Shown: positions 12,394 to 18,952 of the stretch, piece after piece
Position numbering within the stretch: the stretch's first letter is position 1
How the letters are laid out: every line of letters starts with the position of its first letter
Assembly: GCA_036398215.1 (NCBI GenBank)
Contig: DASWHK010000301.1
Span: 1-28,239 of the forward strand
Origin: DASWHK01 sp036398215
Lineage (GTDB): Bacteria > Acidobacteriota > UBA890
Direction: 5' to 3'
DNA: 28,239 bases
Notes under the pieces: generated by a model
Told to the model about the DNA's origin: nothing
Seen by the model: only the letters and a program-made list of their open reading frames with translations
Databases searched by the model: none
Made by a program: the position numbers and the translations under genes

Positions 12394-15113
12394 GTCGCGA
12401 CGCGCTTCTGCGCGCCTTGCTGCGCCTCTATCCCGCTGAGTTCCGCGCCGCGTTTGGAGAGGAGATGCGCGAGGTGTTCGCGCACCGCCGCGAAGAGATT
12501 CGCCGCCGGCGTGGAGCGGCCGGCCTGCTGGCGCTGTGGGTCCGGACGCTCGCCGGGGTGGCGCGCGCCGCGCTGCTCGAGCGCATTGACGCGCACCGAC
12601 CTGCCGCCCGCCAACGACGCCTGAAGGACGACCACACCCTGCTCCCCCGAAAGCGAAGCAATGCCATGGACCGCTTGTTGCAGGACCTGCGTTACAGCTG
12701 CCGCAGTCTGTTGCGTAGCCCCGGCTTCACCGCCGTCGCCGTGCTCACGCTGGGCATCGGCATCGGCGTCAACACGGTGGTGTTCAGCCTGGTGAACGCG
12801 CTGCTGCTGCGACCGTTGCCGCAGGTGCAGGAGCCGTCGCGTTTGGTGGTGATGTTCACCGGCGGGCAGTTCGACCGCGCGCCGGGCGTGTCGTCATACA
12901 TGGACTACCGCGACATCGCCGCGCGCAGCCGCACGCTGGCGGCGTTCGCCGCCTTCAAGCCGCGCGCGATGGATCTCACCGACGAGAGCAGTACGGAACG
13001 CATCGAAGGCATGATGGTGAGCGCGAGCTACTTCGATGTGCTTGGCGTGCAGCCGCAGCTCGGCCGGTTCTTCACCCCCGCCGAAGACGACGAGCCCGGT
13101 GCCGAGACGGTCGTGGTGCTGAGCCACGACCTGTGGCAAACGGCGTTCGGCGGCGACTCGGGGGTCGCCGGCGACGTGGTGCGTCTCAACGGCCTGCCGT
13201 TCACCGTCATCGGCGTGACGCCGCCCGGCTTTCGCGGCACCTCGCTGGAGAGCCGCCCGCAGCTGTTCGTGCCGATGATGATGCAGCCGCACTTCATGCC
13301 GTCGTCCGGCAATCTGCTGGATAGCCGCGGCTGGAGCGGCATCTATACGGTTGGCCGGCTGGCCGAAGGGGTATCGCTGCAGCAGGCGCGCGACGAGCTC
13401 GCGGGCATCGGCGCCTGGCTGCGTGAGACCTACCCGCGCTTCACCGATGGGCGCGAGTACAGCCTCGAGGCCCTGCCGCAGGGGACCCTGGAGCCCTCCG
13501 ACCGCGCCGTCGTGGTGCGCTTTTCCAACCTGCTGGGCGCGGTGGTCGGCGCGGTGCTGCTGGTCGCCTGCGTCAACGTCGCCAACCTGATGCTGTCCCG
13601 CGCCCTGCCCCGGCGCCACGAGATCGCCGTGCGCCAGGCGCTCGGCGCGGATCGTCGGCGGCTGGTGCGCCAGCTCCTCATCGAGAGCCTCACGCTGGCG
13701 GCCGTCGGTGGTGCCGTCGGCCTCGCCATGGCGTACGTCGCGCGTGGCTTGCTGGAGCGGCTGCCGTTTCCCTTCGCCCTCGATTTCGGCTTCGACGCCC
13801 GCGTCTTGGGGTTCGCCGCGGCCGTCGTCGTGCTCACCGGCATCAGCTTTGGCGTCGTGCCCGCGCTTGCCGCCACGCGCGTCGACCTGGCCTCGCCGAT
13901 GCGGCGCGCTCCGGAGCGCGCCAGCGGCCGGCGCTTCAGCTTCGCCGGCAGCCTGGTGGTCGCGCAGGTGGCGCTGTCGCTCGTCCTGCTGGTCGCCGCC
14001 GGCCTGTTCGTGCGCACGCTCGTCGAGCTGAGCACCACCGAGCTCGGCTTCGACGCCGACGGCGTGCTGGTCGCCGGCATCGATCCTTCCCTGCAGGGCT
14101 ACGAGGGCGCCGAGGTACGCGCCTTCTACCGCCGGCTGGTGGAGCGCGTCGAGGCGCTGCCCGCGGTCGAATCCGTCAGCCTGACCAGCGTGCTGCCGGC
14201 CGGCGGCGGCGACGCGCTGAGCTTCCGCGTGCAGGGCCTCGAGGGGCCGCAGGACGGTCAAGTCGCCAACGTCACGGTGGTCGGCGCCGGCTTCTTCGAG
14301 ACCATGGGCATCCCCTTGCTGCGCGGCCGCGGTTTCACCCGCGCCGACGGTGCCGATGCGGAGCCCGTGCTGGTCGTCAACCAGGCCGGCGCGCAGCGGC
14401 TCGCCGGCATGACCGGCGGCGACCCGATGGATGCACGCCTGAGCTTCGACGGGCCCAACGGGCCGTTCGCCCGCATCGTCGGCATCGCTGCCGACAGCAA
14501 GAACAGCAGCCTGCGCGAGGAGCCGCAGCCGATGGTCTACCTGGCCGCGGAGCAGCAGGAGGACAGCTGGTACGCCCTGGCGCTGCTGGCGCGCACCCGC
14601 GGCGTGCCGCCCGAACGAGTCGCGCCGGCCCTGCGTGCCGCGCTGCACGAGGTCGATCCCAACGTGCCCGCCTTTCGCATCGGCACGCTCGGCGAGCACC
14701 TCGCCGAGACCTTGCTGCAGGAGCGGCTCCTCGCCGGGCTGGTGGGCTTCGCCGCGCTGCTCGCGTTGCTGCTCGCCACGGTCGGCCTGTACGGTGTGCT
14801 GTCCTACGGAGTCACCCGCCGCACCCGTGAGCTGGGCATCCGCCGGGCGCTCGGCGCGCACACCGCCGCCGTGCGCTACCTGGTGGTACGCCAGGCGCTC
14901 GTGCTGGTGGCGCTGGGCGGCGCGCTCGGCCTCGCCGCCGCGCTCGCCGGGGCGTCGCTGCTGGCGGGCTTCCTCTACGGCGTCAGCCCCACCGACCCGC
15001 TGACTTACGTCGTCGTCCTCGGCCTGCTGGCGGCGGTGGCACTGCTGGCCAGCTACGTGCCGGCGCGCCGCGCCACGCGGGTCGATCCACTGAGCGCGAT
15101 GCGCGCCGACTGA
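12390..15113 (+). CDS. ADOP2: PadR-coupled MacB/FtsX-type ABC permease, 907 aa
   Basis: Duplicated orphan permease, inner membrane. The N-terminal prefix (1-70) is of a third type, LLRLYPAEFRAAFGEEMREVF, unlike that of the other copies here. TM1 is at about 112-140 (FTAVAVLTLGIGIGVNTVVFSLVNALLL). A MacB-like periplasmic domain follows with SYFDVLGVQPQLGRFF, then the first FtsX block with VNVANLMLSRALPRRHEIAVRQALGA, a second periplasmic domain, and the C-terminal FtsX block with GLYGVLSYGVTRRTRELGIRRALGA, ending PARRATRVDPLSAMRAD. Translation is coupled to PadR2 by ATGA. It converges with ADOP3. The substrate is unknown and no ATPase is adjacent. Confidence 0.94.
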   Translation: MSRDALLRALLRLYPAEFRAAFGEEMREVFAHRREEIRRRRGAAGLLALWVRTLAGVARAALLERIDAHRPAARQRRLKDDHTLLPRKRSNAMDRLLQDLRYSCRSLLRSPGFTAVAVLTLGIGIGVNTVVFSLVNALLLRPLPQVQEPSRLVVMFTGGQFDRAPGVSSYMDYRDIAARSRTLAAFAAFKPRAMDLTDESSTERIEGMMVSASYFDVLGVQPQLGRFFTPAEDDEPGAETVVVLSHDLWQTAFGGDSGVAGDVVRLNGLPFTVIGVTPPGFRGTSLESRPQLFVPMMMQPHFMPSSGNLLDSRGWSGIYTVGRLAEGVSLQQARDELAGIGAWLRETYPRFTDGREYSLEALPQGTLEPSDRAVVVRFSNLLGAVVGAVLLVACVNVANLMLSRALPRRHEIAVRQALGADRRRLVRQLLIESLTLAAVGGAVGLAMAYVARGLLERLPFPFALDFGFDARVLGFAAAVVVLTGISFGVVPALAATRVDLASPMRRAPERASGRRFSFAGSLVVAQVALSLVLLVAAGLFVRTLVELSTTELGFDADGVLVAGIDPSLQGYEGAEVRAFYRRLVERVEALPAVESVSLTSVLPAGGGDALSFRVQGLEGPQDGQVANVTVVGAGFFETMGIPLLRGRGFTRADGADAEPVLVVNQAGAQRLAGMTGGDPMDARLSFDGPNGPFARIVGIAADSKNSSLREEPQPMVYLAAEQQEDSWYALALLARTRGVPPERVAPALRAALHEVDPNVPAFRIGTLGEHLAETLLQERLLAGLVGFAALLALLLATVGLYGVLSYGVTRRTRELGIRRALGAHTAAVRYLVVRQALVLVALGGALGLAAALAGASLLAGFLYGVSPTDPLTYVVVLGLLAAVALLASYVPARRATRVDPLSAMRAD

Positions 15114-15152
15114 TGCTCGTCGATCAGACGCGGATCGGAGTGGCAAGTGAGT

Positions 15153-15240
15153 GGCCGGCGGGTTTCCGGCCGTCCCGGCGCAACAGCAGCGGGTCGGGGC
15201 CGACGCGCGACCTCCGCGCGCCGAACGCCGCCGGCGTTCG
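15153..15240. terminator. Two hairpins between convergent ADOP2 and ADOP3
   Basis: Hairpin one: GGCCGG (15153-15158) and CCGGCC (15166-15171) with a seven-base loop containing TTT. Hairpin two: CGAACGCC (15222-15229), three bases, GGCGTTCG (15233-15240). They fill the 133-bp gap between the two permease stops and may stop transcription from both sides. Neither is followed by a clear T-run. Confidence 0.4.
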
Positions 15241-15246
15241 ATCGCC

Positions 15247-17910
15247 TCACTGCTCCCGCATGGTGATCATCGGGTCGGTGCGCGAGCCGCGCAGGGCCGG
15301 GATGAAGCTGGCCAGCCAGGCGGTGGCGGCGAGCAGCAGGGTGACGGCGGCGAAGGTGAGGGGGTCGGTGGGGCTGACCTCGTAGAGCATCGTTTCGAGC
15401 AGGCGGGTGAGGGCGAGGGCGCCGAGGACCCCGATTACGATCCCTGCGGCCACCAGCGTCATCGACCGGCGGACCACGAGGCGGCGGACGCCGCGCGGCT
15501 GGGCGCCCAGCGCGATGCGGATGCCCATCTCGCGGCGGCGGCGGGCCACCGAGTACGAGACGACGCCGTAGATGCCGACGGCGGCGAGGGCCAGCGCCAC
15601 GGCGCCGAACACGGCCAGGATCGCCATCGTGAAGCGCCGCTCGGCGAGCGAGCGGCCGAGCAGGGACTCCATCGAGGAGAAGTCCATCGGCACCCGGTCG
15701 TCGAGGCGGCGGATGTGCTCGCGCACGGCCGCAACCAGCGCGGTCGGCTCGCCGATCGTCTCCAGCGTGACGTTCGCTCCTCGCGCCCGCATCGGTCGCT
15801 GCAGGTAGTGGACGTAGGTCTCCGGGCGCGCCTCCGCGGTGAGGCCGTCGTGGCGCACGTTGCCGACGACGCCGACGATCGTCAGCCACTCCTCGCCATA
15901 CACCCAGCCATCGTTGGAGAGCGAGCCGATGCGCTTGCCCAGCGGTTCCTCGTCGGGGAAGAAGCGGTCGACGAGCGCCTGGTTGACGATTGCCACGCCG
16001 GGCGCGCCGGCGCGGTCGGCGGCATTGAAGAAACGGCCGCGCAGCAGCGCGATGTCCATGGCCTCGAAGTAGTCGCCGCCGGCGACCCGATACTCGCCGT
16101 AGCCAGCGTCCTCGTCGCTGCGCCCCTCGATCCGGAAGGCGCCGTTGATCCAGGCGCCGCCGAGCGGGATGTGGTTGACGAGGCCGGCCGACTCGACGCC
16201 CGGCATCGCGGTCAGGTCCGCGAGCAACTGCTCGTAGAAGGCCGCCATCGAGGCGTCGTCGGGATAGACGGTGTCCGGCAGCGAGAGATCGACGGTCAGG
16301 ACCCCTTCGGCATCGAACCCCGAGTCGATCGCCATCACGGTCGCGAAGCTGAGCATGAGCAGGCCGGCGCCGATCAGCAGGACCAGCGCCAAGGCCACCT
16401 CCGAGCTGACCAGCGCGCTCCACACCCAGTTGCGCTCGCCGGTGGCGGCCCGTGAAGCGCCTCGCAGGGCGCCGGCCATCCGGGTCTGCGAGCCGCGCAG
16501 GGCCGGCAGCAGGCCGAACAGCAGGGCGGTCAGCAACGTGGCCAGGGCGGTGAAGGCGAGCACCGTCGCGTCCAGCCCGATCTCCTCGATCCGCGGCAGG
16601 GAGTCGGGGCTCATCGCCAGCAGCCAGCCGAGCAGGCCCTGGGCGAGCAGCAAGCCCGCCGTCGCCCCCGCGACGGCGAGGATCAGGCTCTCGATGAGCA
16701 ACTGCAGGACCAGGCGGCCGCGCCCGGCGCCGAGCGAGGCGCGGATCGCCATCTCGTGCCGGCGCGCCGAGCCGCGCGCCAGCAGCGTCGAGGCGACGTT
16801 CGTGCAGGCCACCAGCAGCACCAGCCCGGCGGCGCCCAGCAGCATGTAGAGGGGCCGCTCGACGCCGCCGACCAGCTCGTCGCGCAGCGAGCGGACGTTG
16901 ACGCCCAGCGCGTACATGTCGTCGCCGAGCTGCTCCTTCAACGACGCGGTGATCGCATCGAGCTCCTGGTCGGCCTGCTCGACGGTCGCCCCCTCCTTCA
17001 GCTTGGCGATGACGGCATAGTTGTGGGAGGTGCGGCTGTCGCCCGAGCCGTAGCCGGCGAGCCAGATGTCGGTGTCGTCGGGGAAGCGGAAGCCCGGCGG
17101 CATCACCGCGACGACCGGCAGCTCGTAGCTGCTCACCTGCAGCGAGCGGTCCGACAGGTCGGGGTCGGCGCCGAGCTGCGTCAGCCAGAAGGCATGGCTG
17201 ACGACGAGCACCGGATCCCCGGCCGGCGGGAACTCCTCGGGCAACGGCAGGCGCCCGACCACTGGCTGCACACCGACGATCTCGAAGAAGCGCGCTGAGA
17301 CGGCGCCGGCGCGCACGCGCACGGCCTGCTCGCCGCCGAGCACCGTGTAGGCGCCGCCGAAGGCATAGGTCGGCTGGAAGGCCATCGCCTCGAGCGTGGT
17401 GCTGCTCTCCTGCCAGTCGACGAAGTTCGGCCAGGTGACGTGCACGTCCGTGCCGCGCGTGCCGTGCTCCCAGACCACGACGAGCCGGTCGGCATCGGCG
17501 AACGGCAGCGGATGCAGCAGCACCCCGTTGACGACGCTGAAGATCGCCGTATTGGCGCCGATGCTGAGGGCCAGCGTCAGGACGGCGATCGCGGTGAAGC
17601 CCGGCGACCTCGACAAGGTGCGAAGCGCGTAGCGAACGTCCTGCAGCAGCGTGTCGATCATCTCGGCTAACCTCCGGGGTCGCCGATGGCGACGGGTCAT
17701 CGACTCGGTGATATGGCGGCACTGGGCGGAGATCCGGGGGATGTCTCCAAACGCTCGCTCGGCGTGGCGACGAGCGTCGTCGTCTCGCCAGCCCGCCGCG
17801 ACCAACTCCTCGGCCCGCATCTGGATGTGGGCGGCCAGCTCGCGCTCGACATCCTCGGCGATGGTGGGAGGCGGGCTTTCCTCGCCGGCGCGCTTCCGCG
17901 CGTCGCTCAT
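15247..17910 (-). CDS. ADOP3: PadR-linked MacB/FtsX-type ABC permease, 887 aa
   Basis: Duplicated orphan permease. The start ATG at 17910 has GGAGG five to six bases upstream; an upstream frame extends to 17967 without a ribosome site. Residues 18-60 are a prefix of the first type (DVERELAAHIQMRAEELVAAGW...ARRHAERAFGD). TM1 is at about 103-132 and the MacB domain contains the RFFEIVGVQPVVGRLPLP motif. The first FtsX block has ACTNVASTLLARGSARRHEM. The C-terminal block has GIYGVVSYSVARRRREMG, and the protein ends in SFIPALRGSRTDPMITMREQ. Unlike the other three pairs it does not overlap its PadR gene but lies 70 bp downstream. Function unknown beyond the family. Confidence 0.94.
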   Translation of the reverse strand: MSDARKRAGEESPPPTIAEDVERELAAHIQMRAEELVAAGWRDDDARRHAERAFGDIPRISAQCRHITESMTRRHRRPRRLAEMIDTLLQDVRYALRTLSRSPGFTAIAVLTLALSIGANTAIFSVVNGVLLHPLPFADADRLVVVWEHGTRGTDVHVTWPNFVDWQESSTTLEAMAFQPTYAFGGAYTVLGGEQAVRVRAGAVSARFFEIVGVQPVVGRLPLPEEFPPAGDPVLVVSHAFWLTQLGADPDLSDRSLQVSSYELPVVAVMPPGFRFPDDTDIWLAGYGSGDSRTSHNYAVIAKLKEGATVEQADQELDAITASLKEQLGDDMYALGVNVRSLRDELVGGVERPLYMLLGAAGLVLLVACTNVASTLLARGSARRHEMAIRASLGAGRGRLVLQLLIESLILAVAGATAGLLLAQGLLGWLLAMSPDSLPRIEEIGLDATVLAFTALATLLTALLFGLLPALRGSQTRMAGALRGASRAATGERNWVWSALVSSEVALALVLLIGAGLLMLSFATVMAIDSGFDAEGVLTVDLSLPDTVYPDDASMAAFYEQLLADLTAMPGVESAGLVNHIPLGGAWINGAFRIEGRSDEDAGYGEYRVAGGDYFEAMDIALLRGRFFNAADRAGAPGVAIVNQALVDRFFPDEEPLGKRIGSLSNDGWVYGEEWLTIVGVVGNVRHDGLTAEARPETYVHYLQRPMRARGANVTLETIGEPTALVAAVREHIRRLDDRVPMDFSSMESLLGRSLAERRFTMAILAVFGAVALALAAVGIYGVVSYSVARRRREMGIRIALGAQPRGVRRLVVRRSMTLVAAGIVIGVLGALALTRLLETMLYEVSPTDPLTFAAVTLLLAATAWLASFIPALRGSRTDPMITMREQ

Positions 17911-17980
17911 CGCTGCCTCCGCGTGGTGCTCAACCTTCCTCCGTCCTCGGAATCCGGTTGGCGCCACCGCCGGATCTCGG

Positions 17981-18307
17981 TCACGACGGGTCGCCGCCGT
18001 ACAGGACCCGGCCCATGGCCTGCACGTATCGGCCCCAGGAGCTCATGGCCTTCTCGAGCTGCTCCTTGCCGGCGCCGGTCAGCTCGTAGAACTTCGCCTC
18101 GCGGCCCGTGTCGGTCTGGCCCCAACGCGAACGCAGCCAGCCCTTCTTCTCGAGCCGACGCAGGGCGGGGTAGAGCGCTCCTTCCTCGACGCTCAGCACG
18201 TCCCCGGAGGCTTCACGGATCATCCGCGAGATGGCGTAGCCGTGCAGCGGCCCGTCGCCGAGCGTCTTGAGGATGAGTACGTCCAGCGTGCCCTTGACCA
18301 GCTCCAT
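17981..18307 (-). CDS. PadR3: PadR-family transcriptional regulator, 108 aa
   Basis: Classical PadR protein: TLDVLILKTLGDGPLHGYAI (7-26), EEGALYPALRRLEKKGWL (41-58, recognition helix), wing with REAKFYELTGAGKEQL (69-84) and a C-terminal helix for dimerisation. GGAGG lies a few bases before the ATG. It precedes ADOP3 by 70 bp and is divergent from PadR4, with 321 bp between their starts. Expected to repress the promoter at 18371-18400. Confidence 0.93.
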   Translation of the reverse strand: MELVKGTLDVLILKTLGDGPLHGYAISRMIREASGDVLSVEEGALYPALRRLEKKGWLRSRWGQTDTGREAKFYELTGAGKEQLEKAMSSWGRYVQAMGRVLYGGDPS

Positions 18308-18370
18308 TGGCGCCTCCGTCGAAGAAGATCCCTGCCGCCCGACCCGAGTGGACGGACCACGATCCGCGCA

Positions 18371-18400
18371 AGCATAAAACTCTTATGCATGAGAGCACAA
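18371..18400 (-). promoter_or_regulatory. Promoter and probable operator of PadR3-ADOP3
   Basis: On the minus strand TTGTGC (18400-18395) and TATGCT (18376-18371) are 18 bases apart. A perfect inverted repeat, GCATAA (18372-18377), five bases, TTATGC (18383-18388), covers the -10 box and part of the spacer, as expected for a PadR operator. The predicted leader is about 55-60 bases. Confidence 0.6.
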
Positions 18401-18443
18401 GGCATAGAAAGCGGTTTGAAACCTGTCTCCAGGGGGACCCGTA

Positions 18444-18474
18444 TTTACTTTGAGTTGTTTGGGAAATATATTCC
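18444..18474 (+). promoter_or_regulatory. Promoter of PadR4-ADOP4 with GGAA-TTCC palindrome
   Basis: TTTACT (18444-18449) and TATATT (18467-18472) are 17 bases apart in a short AT-rich island. GGAA-ATATA-TTCC (18462-18474) overlaps the -10 box and is the likely operator, though its arms are only four bases. The predicted leader is long, about 150 bases. Confidence 0.5.
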
Positions 18475-18501
18475 TAAGACTTGTTGAGGAAACCGGCGTC
18501 C

Positions 18502-18618
18502 GCCGAGAGCAGCGCAGCGGGCCGGGGGTCGGCGATCGAGCGCACGGGGAGCGGGCCCCGGTGCCGGTCGAGCGCGCGCGGACAAGCGGGCCTCGCCGCC
18601 GATCGAGCGCACGGGGAG
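18502..18618 (+). repeat. Tandem repeats of about 32-35 bp in the PadR4 leader
   Basis: GATCGAGCGCACGGGGAG occurs perfectly at 18534-18551 and 18601-18618. A degenerate copy (GGTCGAGCGCGCGCGGA) lies between them at about 18566 and a weaker one before them from about 18502. The last copy supplies GGGGAG and AGAGGG just before the PadR4 start codon, so the repeat runs into the ribosome-binding region. Confidence 0.65.
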
Positions 18619-18628
18619 AGAGGGAACC

Positions 18629-18952
18629 ATGGGGCGTAAGTTTCTGGGCGAGTTCGAGCATGTCGTGCTGCTGGCGATGGCGCGGGTGGGCGAGGAGGCC
18701 TACGCCGTGGCCGTCCACGACGAGATCCTGCAGACGACCGGCAAGTCGGTGTCGATCCCGGCGGTGTACGTGACCCTGTCGCGGCTCCAAAAGAAGGGCC
18801 TGGTGACCTCCGAGATGGGGGAACCGTCGCCCACCCGCGGCGGCCGCGCCAAGCGCTTCTTCCGACTCGCCGGTAAGGGGCGCGAGGCGCTCGAGGAGTC
18901 CCGCGAGCTGCTCGACCAGCTTTGGGACGGCCTGAAGCTGGGGGCGAAATGA
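18629..18952 (+). CDS. PadR4: PadR-family transcriptional regulator, 107 aa
   Basis: Same subclass as PadR1 and the same length: LGEFEHVVLL at the start, IPAVYVTLSRLQKKGL (43-58) as the recognition region, GEPSPTRGGRAKRFFRL as the wing (64-80) and ALEESRELLDQLW at the end. AGAGGG lies four bases before the ATG at 18629. The stop overlaps the ADOP4 start by ATGA. It should control its own promoter and the permease; whether it can also bind the PadR1 operator is open, because their palindromes differ. Confidence 0.92.
   Translation: MGRKFLGEFEHVVLLAMARVGEEAYAVAVHDEILQTTGKSVSIPAVYVTLSRLQKKGLVTSEMGEPSPTRGGRAKRFFRLAGKGREALEESRELLDQLWDGLKLGAK

Noticed and set aside
12894..15146. 750-codon open frame antisense to ADOP2
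   Set aside because: Gln/Ala/Gly/His-rich product without domains, a typical shadow of GC-rich coding DNA. The same applies to long antisense frames over ADOP3 (15151-16455), ADOP4 (19384-21204) and MTHFR (23624-25330).
15053..17722. 889-codon minus-strand frame over ADOP3
   Set aside because: Arg/Ala/Pro-rich in the wrong register; the ADOP3 frame contains all the family motifs.
17911..17967. Longer ADOP3 start at 17967
   Set aside because: No ribosome site; GGAGG precedes the ATG at 17910 and the prefix domain begins after it.
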